This document shows, one piece after another, positions 16,252 through 25,198 of a DNA stretch of 64,000 bases (within the stretch, counting starts at the first letter, position 1; each line of letters starts with the position of its first letter). The translations under genes were made by a program, and so were the position numbers. A model generated the notes under the pieces. The model was not told the origin of the DNA, searched no databases, and saw only the letters and a program-made list of their open reading frames with translations. The DNA comes from Arthrobacter globiformis (GTDB lineage Bacteria; Actinomycetota; Actinomycetes; Actinomycetales; Micrococcaceae). The stretch is taken from positions 3,472,001 through 3,536,000 of the forward strand of contig NZ_JAUSYZ010000001.1 of NCBI RefSeq assembly GCF_030817195.1, written 5' to 3'.

Positions 16252-17640
16252 CTAGAACTTCACGGCTGCGGGATCGTCGTTCGCGACGGCCTCGCCGGCC
16301 TCTTCAGCTTCGGTTTCCGCTTCGGCTTCGACGGCCGGAGCTTCTTCGCCGCCGGGGCGGACGAAGTCGCTCAGGTCGACCTTGTTGCCCTCGGAGTCGG
16401 TGACCTCGGCCTGGCCCAGGACGACGGCCAGCGCCTTGCGGCGGCGGACCTCGGAGACCATCATGGGGACCTGGCCGCTCTGGTCGATGATCTGGGCGAA
16501 CTGGTTCGGGTCCATGCCGTACTGGCTGGCGGTGGTGACGATGTAGTCGATCAGCTCGTTCTGGCTGACGCCCACTTCTTCCTTCTCGGCGATGGCGTCG
16601 AGGATGATCTCGTTCTGGAAGGCGCGCTCGGTGTTGGCCTTGACCTCGGCGCGGTGCTCTTCGGTGTCGTGCTCGCCTTCACCGTGGGAGTTCTCGGCCT
16701 TGAAGTGCTGCTCGAGCTGCTCTTCGACGACGGATTCCGGAACCGGAACCTCAACCAGCTCAACGAGCTTGTCCAGGACCTTGTCGCGGGCTTCGACGCC
16801 CTGTTCGACGACCTTGGAGTCGGCGGCCTGCTTGGCGAGGTCCTCGCGCAGTTCGGCCAGGGTGTCGAACTCGGAAGCCAGCTGGGCGAAGTCATCGTTC
16901 GCCTCGGGCAGCTCGCGCTCCTTGACGGACTTGACGACAACCTTGACCTGGGCGGACTCGCCGGCGTGGTCGCCGCCCACGAGGGTGGTGTCGAAGATGG
17001 CGTCCTCGTCAGCGCTCAGGCCGGTGACGGCCTCGTCCATGCCCTCGAGCATGGTGCCGGCGCCAACCTGGTAGGACAGGCCGGAAGCGGAGTCCACCTC
17101 GGCGCCGTCGATGCTTGCGGTGATGTCGATGCTGAGGAAGTCGCCGTCAGCGGCCGGGCGCTCAACGGTCTTGAGCGTGCCGAAGCGGCCGCGCAGCTCG
17201 TCCAGGGCCTTGTCGACGTCGGCGTCGGAGGACTCGGCTGCGGCAACCTCGACCTTGATGCCGGAGTAGTCGGGCAGTTCGATTTCGGGGCGGACGTCAA
17301 CCTCGGCCTGGAACTTCAGCTCGCCGTCAGTGGCGGAGGGGTCCGGAACCTCGGTGATCTCAACCTCGGGACGGCTCAGGGGGCGGATGCCGGATTCCTG
17401 GACGGCCGCCTGGTACCAGCCGTTGAGGCCTTCGTTGATGGCGGTCTCCAGGACGTAGCCGCGGCCGACGCGCTGGTCGATCAGCTTGGCGGGAACCTTG
17501 CCTTTACGGAAGCCAGGAACCTGGATCTGCGAAGCAACAGTCTTGTATGCCTCGTCGATGCTGGGCTTCAATTCCTCAAAGGGGACCTCAACATTGAGCT
17601 TGACCCGCGTGGGGGTGAGGTTCTCGACAGCGCTCTTCAC
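16252..17640 (-). CDS. tig: Trigger factor (ribosome-associated chaperone, peptidyl-prolyl isomerase)
   Basis: 462 residues. The N-terminal ribosome-binding domain has the signature GFRKGKVPAKLI near residue 45. The FKBP-type domain lies at about residues 150-245, and the C-terminal chaperone arms follow. An acidic Glu/Ala-rich tail ends the protein, as in many actinobacterial versions. It binds near the ribosomal exit tunnel and shields nascent chains. Its place next to clpP1-clpP2-clpX is the usual proteostasis cluster. The start ATG at 17640 gives the expected MKSAVENLTPTRVKL. Confidence 0.97.
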   Translation of the reverse strand: MKSAVENLTPTRVKLNVEVPFEELKPSIDEAYKTVASQIQVPGFRKGKVPAKLIDQRVGRGYVLETAINEGLNGWYQAAVQESGIRPLSRPEVEITEVPDPSATDGELKFQAEVDVRPEIELPDYSGIKVEVAAAESSDADVDKALDELRGRFGTLKTVERPAADGDFLSIDITASIDGAEVDSASGLSYQVGAGTMLEGMDEAVTGLSADEDAIFDTTLVGGDHAGESAQVKVVVKSVKERELPEANDDFAQLASEFDTLAELREDLAKQAADSKVVEQGVEARDKVLDKLVELVEVPVPESVVEEQLEQHFKAENSHGEGEHDTEEHRAEVKANTERAFQNEIILDAIAEKEEVGVSQNELIDYIVTTASQYGMDPNQFAQIIDQSGQVPMMVSEVRRRKALAVVLGQAEVTDSEGNKVDLSDFVRPGGEEAPAVEAEAETEAEEAGEAVANDDPAAVKF

Positions 17641-17720
17641 GGTCTAAGTACTCCTGGTTTTGTTGGATGGGTTCTGCAAACGCGTTGTTGTGACCAGGCC
17701 TGGGGCCCGGGCCGCAGAGT

Positions 17721-17794
17721 CGGGGTGACAGGATTTGAACCTGCGACTTCCTGCTCCCAAAGCAGGTGCTCTAGCCAAGCTGAGCTACACCCCG
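17721..17794 (-). tRNA. tRNA-Pro (anticodon UGG)
   Basis: A complete cloverleaf of 74 bases on the minus strand. The acceptor stem is CGGGGTG/CACCCCG, the anticodon stem CCTGC/GCAGG encloses the loop TTTGGGA, giving UGG, and the T-arm has GGTTCAAATCC. The 3' CCA is not encoded. Confidence 0.95.
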
Positions 17795-17933
17795 TAATGC
17801 ACAGGACAGTCTACGTTCATCCCTGCCGCGTTTGCACATTTGACACTGGGGGCATGAATTAGGTTTAGTTATATCCGGCTTGAACAGCCGCCGAAGAAAA
17901 GCCCAAAGGCCAGTGCGCCGGAACGCTTTCCTC

Positions 17934-18004
17934 GGGGACGTAGCTTAATGGTAAAGCCTCAGTCTTCCAAACTGATTACGCGGGTTCGATTCCCGTCGTC
18001 CCCT
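17934..18004 (+). tRNA. tRNA-Gly (anticodon UCC)
   Basis: Acceptor stem GGGGACG/CGTCCCC, anticodon loop CTTCCAA giving UCC, and T-arm CGGGTTCGATTCCCG. A terminator hairpin follows 8 bases downstream, so it is a single-gene transcript. Confidence 0.95.
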
Positions 18005-18011
18005 CCGGATA

Positions 18012-18040
18012 AAAGAGGCCCCTCGATGAGGGGCCTCTTT
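18012..18040 (+). terminator. tRNA-Gly terminator
   Basis: A perfect 13-bp stem (AAAGAGGCCCCTC) with a GAT loop and a T-rich tail. Confidence 0.92.
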
Positions 18041-18101
18041 CTGCTTTAAGCCCTAACGGGCCCCGCTTGGCTTGGCCGCTAACCGCTTGGGGGCTTAGGA
18101 C

Positions 18102-19259
18102 TTAGGCGTGGCCCCCGGCATCCACGGTGCCCAGGGTGAGGCGCGTTTCGGACTGGAGGAAGTTCCCGACCCGCTCCGCCTGCCGGTCCAGCTCCTCCAG
18201 CTGGGATGCCCCCGCCGGCTGGAACAGTTCGGCGGTGATCTCCACTTTCTTTCCGGAGCGGCGCTGGTGCCACAGTCCGCGGACAACGCCGTCGATGACT
18301 ATGACGGGATAGTTACCTGCCTGCCCCCTGGCCAGGGCACGCGTACTTGCCACGCCCGGGAACAGCAGATTCCGGGGCTGGCCTGCCACCACATAGGAAT
18401 CGAAGTAGGGAAGCAGCCTGACGCCCGAAGGTTCCGCGGTGATGGCCCCGGCGTCGCTGCGCAGCACCCAGGCCGGCGTCCCTGCCACGGTGACCTGGGC
18501 CAGCTCTCCGCGGTGGTCATCAAAGAGGCCGGACGCCCACTCGCGCGGAACCGCCAGCCAGCGGGCGAAATGTGCCGGCGTAGCGGGTCCGTATGCCTGC
18601 AGGTAGGCCCGGAGGAGCCAGCCAAGCGACGGCGCGGCATCGGCCGGCCGGAACCCGGGAAGCAGCTGCCCGGGGCTACGGTAGGTCGATGCCCTGCCCC
18701 TGCCGGCGCCAAGGCACAGCGCCCCGCGGAAGCCCGCGGTCCCCATTGCCGCGCGCCAGCGCGGCCACATGGTCTGAAAGGCGGGCATCACCGGTTCAGC
18801 CGCCCAGGCGCCGGTTCTGGCGACTATGGCGTCAGTGAGTTCATCGGCGGTCAGGTCACTGTCCCGCAGCGCATCTGCGATGGCGGCCACGATCTGGTCC
18901 GTCTGGCCGGGCGTCAGGAATTGTCCCAGCGCCGGATTGGACGGAACGGTACCCAGCGCACCGGTCCACTGGGAGAGGTCGGCTGCGGGCAGCAGGTGCA
19001 CGGTGCCGCGTGGCCCAAAAGTCCTGACGAGGGTTCCGTCGTCCCAGAGCGCTTTGCGCACATCGGACCGGGAAATTCGTGCGCCGCGCATCCCCACGGA
19101 CAGCTCGGCGGCCTGCATTACCTGGGCGTGCGCGCCGCACATGGCCCGCACGATGCCGGCCGGGGTGGCGGTTTGCGAAGGAGCCGCCAGCCATTGGCGC
19201 TCCAGGCGCCTGGCGCAGACCTGCTCCCACGAATACTCCCGTACCGGCCCGTCAGCCAT
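18102..19259 (-). CDS. HTH_42 winged-helix protein, AlkZ/YcaQ DNA glycosylase superfamily
   Basis: 385 residues, matching the HTH_42 (PF06224) family of three stacked winged helices. E. coli YcaQ and Streptomyces AlkZ of this superfamily are DNA glycosylases that unhook interstrand crosslinks. The conserved catalytic QxQ segment corresponds here to GAHAQ, so residues 44 and 46 read H-x-Q. The SRSDVRKAL, FGPRGTVHLLP and C-terminal IDGVVRGLWHQRRSGKKVEI segments are family-like. It lies 32 bases downstream of a Nei-like glycosylase and is probably cotranscribed with it, which supports a DNA repair role. Glycosylase activity itself is an inference. Confidence 0.85.
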   Translation of the reverse strand: MADGPVREYSWEQVCARRLERQWLAAPSQTATPAGIVRAMCGAHAQVMQAAELSVGMRGARISRSDVRKALWDDGTLVRTFGPRGTVHLLPAADLSQWTGALGTVPSNPALGQFLTPGQTDQIVAAIADALRDSDLTADELTDAIVARTGAWAAEPVMPAFQTMWPRWRAAMGTAGFRGALCLGAGRGRASTYRSPGQLLPGFRPADAAPSLGWLLRAYLQAYGPATPAHFARWLAVPREWASGLFDDHRGELAQVTVAGTPAWVLRSDAGAITAEPSGVRLLPYFDSYVVAGQPRNLLFPGVASTRALARGQAGNYPVIVIDGVVRGLWHQRRSGKKVEITAELFQPAGASQLEELDRQAERVGNFLQSETRLTLGTVDAGGHA

Positions 19260-19291
19260 CGCCCGTCACCTCCCGCCTGAAGCCGGCCAGC

Positions 19292-20206
19292 TCAGGCGGT
19301 CTGCTGGCAGGATGGACACCAGTACAGTTTGCGGGCGGCGTGTTCGGCCAGGGCAACCGCGGTGCCGCAGACGCGGCAGGGCTGGCCCTGCCGGCGGTAG
19401 ACAAAGTGCGCCTCCTCCCCCGGCGGAAGCTGATCACTCCGGGTCCAGAAGCCGGCGGTGGTGGTGATGATCCGACCGTCGCGGACGCCGTCGGCCATCA
19501 CCGCGGCGGTGTCGTCCCAGAGGAGGCCGGCGACGTCCGCCGTTAGCGCGCGGCCAGGAAGCAGGGGGTCGATCCGGCCGCGGAACAGCACTTCGGCCCG
19601 GTAGACGTTCCCGACGCCGGCAATCACCTTCTGGTCCATCAGCAGCGTGGCGAGCGGGGTCCGTTTCGCCAGGATGCGCCGGACGAAGTCGTCCCGGCTC
19701 CCGCCGGTGTTGTGGAGAGGATCGGGGCCCAGCCGGTCCAGCACCGCTGCCGCTTCGGCCTCGGTGATGGCCGCGCAGGTGGTGGCGCCGCGCAGGTCGG
19801 CCCAGCCGTGGTCACTCACCAGCCGCACCCGCACGGCTCCCACCGGCGCCGGCGGTCCGGCGTATTCGGCCGGAGCAGTACCGCTTGTGGGATCAGTACC
19901 GTCGTCGGCCACTTCCCGCTCCCCTACCCTGCGGGGCGCGCCGATGCTGGAGGCACCGCGGAACTGGCTGTCCCCGCCGAAATCCCAGGCCCCGTAGAGT
20001 CCCAGGTGCACGTGCAGCACCAGCCCGTGCTCGAAGTGCAGGAACAGGTGCTTGCCGTGCGCGGACGCGTGCATCATGGTGTGCCCGTCCAGCAGGGCGG
20101 CGCCGGCGGCAAAGCGGCCCTGGGGGCTGCTGACAGCCAGCCGCCCGCCGGCAAACACGTCACCGAACTGGCGGGCCAGCCGGTGGATGGAGTGGCCCTC
20201 CGGCAC
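19292..20206 (-). CDS. Fpg/Nei family DNA glycosylase (endonuclease VIII-like)
   Basis: 304 residues. After removal of the initiator, the protein begins Pro-Glu-Gly-His, the catalytic N-terminus of the Fpg/Nei family. A conserved lysine is in AHGKHLF, the H2TH region is present, and a C-terminal zinc finger has CRVCG and CPSCQQ. It excises oxidised bases and cuts the strand. The start is a GTG at 20206 that overlaps the rpiB stop (TAGTG), so the two genes are translationally coupled. The PEGHS start favours Nei2-type enzymes over classical MutM. Confidence 0.93.
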   Translation of the reverse strand: MPEGHSIHRLARQFGDVFAGGRLAVSSPQGRFAAGAALLDGHTMMHASAHGKHLFLHFEHGLVLHVHLGLYGAWDFGGDSQFRGASSIGAPRRVGEREVADDGTDPTSGTAPAEYAGPPAPVGAVRVRLVSDHGWADLRGATTCAAITEAEAAAVLDRLGPDPLHNTGGSRDDFVRRILAKRTPLATLLMDQKVIAGVGNVYRAEVLFRGRIDPLLPGRALTADVAGLLWDDTAAVMADGVRDGRIITTTAGFWTRSDQLPPGEEAHFVYRRQGQPCRVCGTAVALAEHAARKLYWCPSCQQTA

Positions 20207-20700
20207 TATTCGACGATCTCGCCGGTGGTTTCGTAGGTGGCGATCTTGCCGATGCGGCGGACGTGCCGCTCGTCGTTGCTGAAGGGTTCCTTCAGGAACG
20301 CCTCGATCAGGGACGTGGCCTCCTCGACGCTGTGCTGGCGCCCCCCAACAGCCACGACGTTGGCGTCATTGTGCTCGCGGGCCAGCGTGGCGGTGGCATG
20401 GTTCCAGGCGAGGGCGGCGCGGACGCCCTTGACCTTGTTGGCGGCGATCTGTTCACCGTTTCCGGATCCGCCCAGCACGATGCCCAGTGCGTGGACGCCC
20501 GCTTCCTGGTCCGCCACCACTGCGAGCGCCGCGTTGATGCAGAAGGACGGGTAGTCGTCCAGGGCGTCGTATTCCTTGGGGCCATGATCCACCACGTCGT
20601 AGCCGTTCGCCGTCAGGTGCTTGACCAGATGGGCGCTCAGCTCCATGCCGGCGTGGTCGGTGGCGATGTGGACCCGCGGAAATGCAGGGTTTGTTGTCAC
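20206..20700 (-). CDS. rpiB: Ribose-5-phosphate isomerase B
   Basis: 164 residues of the RpiB/LacA fold, interconverting ribose 5-phosphate and ribulose 5-phosphate in the pentose phosphate pathway. HIATDHAGMEL near the N-terminus and the LGGSGNGEQIAANKVKGVRAAL loop are diagnostic. The family's catalytic Cys position in GxCGTG reads GSGNGE here, as in actinobacterial RpiB proteins. It is the first gene of a rpiB-nei-HTH_42 run with overlapping or closely spaced genes. Confidence 0.93.
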   Translation of the reverse strand: MTTNPAFPRVHIATDHAGMELSAHLVKHLTANGYDVVDHGPKEYDALDDYPSFCINAALAVVADQEAGVHALGIVLGGSGNGEQIAANKVKGVRAALAWNHATATLAREHNDANVVAVGGRQHSVEEATSLIEAFLKEPFSNDERHVRRIGKIATYETTGEIVE

Positions 20701-20809
20701 GGTAGGTTCCGTTCGTCATGAGCACCGGGGCGCAGCCGGGCTGGTACAGGTCAAATCAACAGATCCAAGAGTACTCGGTGTGCCTGCGCCAGCGGGGTGT
20801 GCCGCCCGG

Positions 20810-20830
20810 GCAGTTACGCGGCAGTTACGC
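20810..20830 (-). repeat. 11-bp direct repeat across the DUF1648 gene stop codon
   Basis: GCAGTTACGC occurs at 20810 and 20821, period 11. The TAA stop of the minus-strand gene (20827-20825) is duplicated at 20816-20814 in a different frame. Confidence 0.75.
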
Positions 20831-21841
20831 TTCCGCGTCGCCCTGGGCCGGCGGGCGGGTGTCGCGGCGCGCCCTTGCCGCAACGCGGGTCAGGACCTCC
20901 GCCAGAAGGGCAGCGGAGTCGGGATTTCCGCCGCTGACGGCCAGCCGGTGGCCGTCCGTTTTGCGGACGACGACGGCGGGGCCGCTGCTGACGAGCACCG
21001 CTGCGGTTCCGTCGTGGTTGCGGTAGCCCCAGCCGCCGTAGTCGGCGGCGCGGACGTCGGCCGGATGGGCTGCAGAGATGGCGGTCGCGGGGACATCGAT
21101 GACGCGCAGGATGCCGGCCAGGAAAACCCGCAGTCCGCTGCGGTCCGCGGTGACCCTGGCGAACAGGAACGCGGCCCCAACCAGGGCGGCCGCCACCAGC
21201 AGGGCCCCCAGCCACGGCACGGCGATGGCAATCAGCGAAGCGGGAAACAGGCTGGCGATGGCGATCATGACAAAGACGGAGCTGCGCGCATGTACCCAGA
21301 ACCGCACGGAATCCCCGGCCAGATCGGGATCGAGCTCCTGCTCCAGCGCGCGCTGCAGGGCGCGGTCATCCTCGGGAGTCCACTGGTGGTCCGCCTTGAA
21401 GACGAACCCGATGATGACCCCCAGGGACAGTGCGGCACCGCTGCCCGATGCCAGGACAATCACATCCACACTGGATTCCCGGGCGTCCGCCACCCCGGCC
21501 TGGCCTACCAGGGCGGCCGCCAGCACGGCGGTGATAAAGAGGCTCACCGTCAGCCCTGCGCCCATCATGATCCGGCGCATCACGGTGGGCCGCGAGAGCG
21601 GCACAGCCTGCAGCAGTACCAGCCAGCCGACGAGGACAATCAGGGCGGCCCCGCCGCCCACAAAGGCGGGGAACGGCGCGAAGGCGGTGCCGCCGTCGTT
21701 ATTCCACATGACCGCAAGCGGCTCCGGCAGATCCGGCCGCAACAGTACGGCACAGACCGCGAACCCGGCGGCAAGCAACACTGGGAAGCCGATCGCGAAC
21801 CGCAGCGCCTTGGTGTCCACAGCATCGAGGAACTTTCCCAT
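20825..21841 (-). CDS. DUF1648-type membrane protein
   Basis: 338 residues with about six hydrophobic segments. The first part carries LPEPLAVMWNNDGG, resembling the DUF1648 signature, in which a proline-rich extracytoplasmic loop ends in a Trp-Asn pair. A cytoplasmic charged stretch around residues 155-180 and two further membrane segments follow, then a C-terminal soluble domain of about 100 residues. The function of the family is unknown, although some members accompany antibiotic or surface-stress regulators. It is transcribed alone, divergent from pepN. The stop codon is duplicated in a short direct repeat. Confidence 0.75.
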   Translation of the reverse strand: MGKFLDAVDTKALRFAIGFPVLLAAGFAVCAVLLRPDLPEPLAVMWNNDGGTAFAPFPAFVGGGAALIVLVGWLVLLQAVPLSRPTVMRRIMMGAGLTVSLFITAVLAAALVGQAGVADARESSVDVIVLASGSGAALSLGVIIGFVFKADHQWTPEDDRALQRALEQELDPDLAGDSVRFWVHARSSVFVMIAIASLFPASLIAIAVPWLGALLVAAALVGAAFLFARVTADRSGLRVFLAGILRVIDVPATAISAAHPADVRAADYGGWGYRNHDGTAAVLVSSGPAVVVRKTDGHRLAVSGGNPDSAALLAEVLTRVAARARRDTRPPAQGDAEA

Positions 21842-22039
21842 GCCTTAACGCTACCCCTGCGCGGGCCGGCTGGAGAGGACACCGGCAGCAATGACCAGCC
21901 ACGTGAGCCAGGTAACTTGCCAAGCGGCGCCGAAATGAAACAATGGCTTCACAGTGATGCAAACTGCGCTCGTGAACACCGGGCGCAGCAGCCCGCGGGC
22001 CGGGCCAGTCCGGCCACCACAACCTCTGGAGGCACAACC

Positions 22040-24601
22040 TTGCCAGGCATGAACCTGACCCGCGCCGAAGCACGCGAGCGCGCCGCCCTGATCGCCGTCG
22101 ACTCCTACGATGTCAGCCTCGACCTGACCAAGGGTGAGACTGTCTTCGGTTCCACCACCGCCGTCAGGTTCACGGCGACGCCCGGATCGTCGACGTTCAT
22201 CGATGCCGTGACGGATGCCGTCCACAGCGTGACGCTGAACGGCCGCGAACTGGATCCCGCCGAGGTGTCCGACGGCGTCCGGATCCTACTGCCGGACCTT
22301 GAGTCGGACAACGAGCTGACCGTGGTGGCGGACGCCCCCTACATGAACACCGGCGAAGGCCTGCACCGCTTCGTGGACCCGGTGGACGGCGAGGTGTACC
22401 TGTACACGCAGTTCGAGGTGCCGGACTCGCGCCGGATGTTCGCCGTCTTTGAACAGCCCGACCTCAAGGCCACCTTCCGGTTCCAGGTCACCGCGCCCTC
22501 GCACTGGGATGTCATCTCCAATTCCCCGACGCCGGAGCCGGTGGCGGCTACGCCGGGGAACGACGGCGCCGCCCGCTCGGTCTGGGACTTCACGCCCACG
22601 CCCCGCCTGTCCTCCTACGTCACCGCGCTGATCGCCGGGCCGTACCAGTCGGTGCGCAGCGACGTCACCAGTTCGGATGGCCGCGTTGTGCCGCTGGGCG
22701 TCTTCGCCCGCAAGTCCCTGATGCAGTACCTGGACGCGGACAACATCTTTGAGCTCACCCGGCAGGGATTCGAGTTCTTCCAGGCCGAGTTCGGCTGCCC
22801 GTACCCATTTGAGAAGTACGACCAGCTCTTTGTGCCGGAGTTCAACGCCGGCGCCATGGAAAACGCCGGCGCGGTCACCATCCTCGAGGGCTACGTCTTC
22901 CGCGGCAAGGTCCCGGAGGCGCAGGTGGAACGGCGCGCCATCACCGTGCTGCACGAACTGGCCCACATGTGGTTCGGCGACCTCGTGACCATGCGCTGGT
23001 GGAACGACCTCTGGCTCAACGAGTCCTTCGCCGAATACATGTCCCACCTGGCCGCAGTGGAGAACACCAAGTTCCAGAGCGCCTGGACCACGTTCGCCTC
23101 GGTGGAAAAGTCGTGGGCCTACCGCCAGGACCAGCTCCCCACGACCCACCCGATCTTCGCCGAAATCAACAACCTGCATGACGTCGAGGTGAACTTCGAC
23201 GGCATCACCTACGCCAAGGGCGCCTCCGTGCTGCGGCAGCTTGTGGCCTGGGTAGGGCCGGACAAGTTCATGGCCGGCGTGCGCGAATACTTTGCCAAGC
23301 ATTCCTGGCGGAACACCGAGCTCGGCGACCTGATGATCGAGCTGGAGAAGGCCAGCGGACGCGACCTGGACCAGTGGGGCCGCCTGTGGCTGGAAACGGC
23401 CGGCGTGAACTCGCTCAAGCCGGAGCTGGCAGTGGATGCGGACGGCACCATCACGTCCTTCGCCATCCTCCAGTCCGCGGTTGCCGAGCAGCCCACCATC
23501 AGGCCGCACCGCCTGGCAGTGGGGTTCTATGACCTCACCGACGAGGGCACGCTGGAGCGGGTGCACCGTGAGGAGTTGGACGTCGACGGCGAACGCACCG
23601 AAGTGCCGGAACTGGCCGGCCTCAAGCGGCCGGACCTGATCCTGCTCAACGACGATGACCTCGCCTACGCCAAGGTGCGCCTGGACGAGCAGTCCCTCGC
23701 CACGGCCACGGCGCACCTGAAGGACTTCCGGGAGAGCCTGCCGCGGACCCTGGTGTGGGGCTCGGCCTGGGACGCCGCACGGGACGGGGAAAGCCCCGCC
23801 CGCGGATACGTGGACCTGATCCTGGCCAACATCGCCTCCGAATCTGATTCCTCGGTGATCCTGGTGCAGCTGCGGCAGCTGGCCACGACGCTCACTTTCT
23901 ACGTGGCTGAGGAGCACCGCGAAGCCACCACCGTTGCCGCCGTCGACCGTCTTTGGGAACTGGCAAGGGACGTGCCGGGCGGGTCGGACGCCCAGCTCCA
24001 GTTCGTCAAGTCGTTCGCGCTCCTGGCCCGCAGCGGGCAGCAGCTGGACCAAATCGCCGGGCTGCTGGACGGCTCGGTCACCCTGGCCGGGCTGACCGTG
24101 GACCAGGATCTCCGGTGGGAGCTCGTGGCTGCCCTCGTGGCCGGCGGCAGGCTGGACCAGGCGGACATCGACGCGGAACTGGAGCGGGACAACACCTCCA
24201 GCGGTCAGAACGCGGCTGCGCTGGCCAAGGCTGCCATCCCCACCCCGGAGGCCAAGGCGGAGGCCTGGGAGTCGATCGTGGTCAAAGGCGATCTCTCCAA
24301 CGCCATCCAGGCCTCGGCCGTCGCCGGCTTCACGCGGGTGCTGGACACAGCACTGCTCGAGCCGTACTCGGAGAAGTACTTCGAGGCCGTGCCCGGGATC
24401 GTCGCCGAACGGACACATGCGCTGGCCCAGCAGATCGTCATCGGGCTGTACCCGGCGCAGCTGACCAGCCAGGCCACCGTGGACCGGACCGACGAGTTCC
24501 TGGCGTCCCTGCCGGAGGAGAGCGCTGCGCTGCGCCGGATGATGCTCGAAAACCGCGACGGCGTGGTCCGGGCGCTGCGGGCCCGCGCGGCGGATGTCTA
24601 G
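22040..24601 (+). CDS. pepN: Aminopeptidase N (M1 zinc metallopeptidase)
   Basis: 853 residues, a cytoplasmic enzyme that removes N-terminal residues from peptides. The exopeptidase motif GAMEN is at residues 271-275. The zinc site HELAH is at about 305-309, with the third ligand in WLNESFAEY. The ERAP1-like C-terminal domain is complete. I start at TTG 22040, which has GGAGG at a spacing of 7; ATG 22049 is an alternative. The open frame continues far upstream antisense to the DUF1648 gene, but that part is not homologous. The OsmC gene follows 10 bases on. Confidence 0.95.
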   Translation: MPGMNLTRAEARERAALIAVDSYDVSLDLTKGETVFGSTTAVRFTATPGSSTFIDAVTDAVHSVTLNGRELDPAEVSDGVRILLPDLESDNELTVVADAPYMNTGEGLHRFVDPVDGEVYLYTQFEVPDSRRMFAVFEQPDLKATFRFQVTAPSHWDVISNSPTPEPVAATPGNDGAARSVWDFTPTPRLSSYVTALIAGPYQSVRSDVTSSDGRVVPLGVFARKSLMQYLDADNIFELTRQGFEFFQAEFGCPYPFEKYDQLFVPEFNAGAMENAGAVTILEGYVFRGKVPEAQVERRAITVLHELAHMWFGDLVTMRWWNDLWLNESFAEYMSHLAAVENTKFQSAWTTFASVEKSWAYRQDQLPTTHPIFAEINNLHDVEVNFDGITYAKGASVLRQLVAWVGPDKFMAGVREYFAKHSWRNTELGDLMIELEKASGRDLDQWGRLWLETAGVNSLKPELAVDADGTITSFAILQSAVAEQPTIRPHRLAVGFYDLTDEGTLERVHREELDVDGERTEVPELAGLKRPDLILLNDDDLAYAKVRLDEQSLATATAHLKDFRESLPRTLVWGSAWDAARDGESPARGYVDLILANIASESDSSVILVQLRQLATTLTFYVAEEHREATTVAAVDRLWELARDVPGGSDAQLQFVKSFALLARSGQQLDQIAGLLDGSVTLAGLTVDQDLRWELVAALVAGGRLDQADIDAELERDNTSSGQNAAALAKAAIPTPEAKAEAWESIVVKGDLSNAIQASAVAGFTRVLDTALLEPYSEKYFEAVPGIVAERTHALAQQIVIGLYPAQLTSQATVDRTDEFLASLPEESAALRRMMLENRDGVVRALRARAADV

Positions 24602-24611
24602 GACGGAACCA

Positions 24612-25091
24612 ATGGCTCTCGACGAACACCACTACGCGTTAACGGTCCGCTGGACCGGCAACCTGGGAAACGGCACGTCGTCCTACCGGGACTACTCCCG
24701 CGACCACGACATCGAGATTCCCGGGCTGCCGGTCCTGCAGGGCTCGGCCGACCCCACCTTTCATGGGGACCGCTCCCGGTACAACCCCGAGCAGCTGCTG
24801 CTGGCCGCGCTGGCACAGTGCCACATGCTCTCCTTCCTGCACGTCGCGGTGAGGCATGGGGTGGTGGTCCTGTCCTATGAGGACAACGCCACCGGCACGA
24901 TGCGGCTGAACCGCGACGGCAGCGGCCAGTTCGAAACCGTCACCCTCCGCCCCCAGGTGACGGTCGCGGATCCCGGGCACGTTGCGTTGGCGGAGCAGAT
25001 GCATCATGAGGCCAATCAGGTGTGTTTCATTGCCCGTAGCGTAAATTTCCCCGTACTGCACGCTCCCGTTACCACAGCCGGAAGTCCTTAG
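24612..25091 (+). CDS. OsmC family protein
   Basis: 159 residues of the OsmC/Ohr fold. Members reduce organic hydroperoxides with a pair of cysteines. Here one Cys is in the helix AQCHMLSFLHVA (AxCH) and the second in NQVCFIARSVNFP, matching the YhfA-like subgroup. The ATG at 24612 (MALDEHHY) has GGACGGA upstream. It lies 10 bases after pepN, so it is likely cotranscribed. Confidence 0.88.
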   Translation: MALDEHHYALTVRWTGNLGNGTSSYRDYSRDHDIEIPGLPVLQGSADPTFHGDRSRYNPEQLLLAALAQCHMLSFLHVAVRHGVVVLSYEDNATGTMRLNRDGSGQFETVTLRPQVTVADPGHVALAEQMHHEANQVCFIARSVNFPVLHAPVTTAGSP

Positions 25092-25198
25092 CCAGCGGCA
25101 GACCCGGCTAGGCTTAAAGGTGACCAAAGAGCGCCCGGCTTCCCCGGTAAGCGAGGAAACCGGCCGCCGCCGGACAGCAGCAAGGAGCCTTCCTGCAG

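Noticed and set aside
16243..17862. 539-codon plus-strand frame over tig
   Set aside because: Shadow of the Glu/Lys-rich trigger factor gene; repetitive Gly/Leu/Val/Asp composition and no family.
20621..22039. Open frame of about 470 codons fused in front of pepN
   Set aside because: It runs antisense through the DUF1648 gene, has no homology to aminopeptidases, and a TTG start with GGAGG lies at 22040. It is open only because of high GC.
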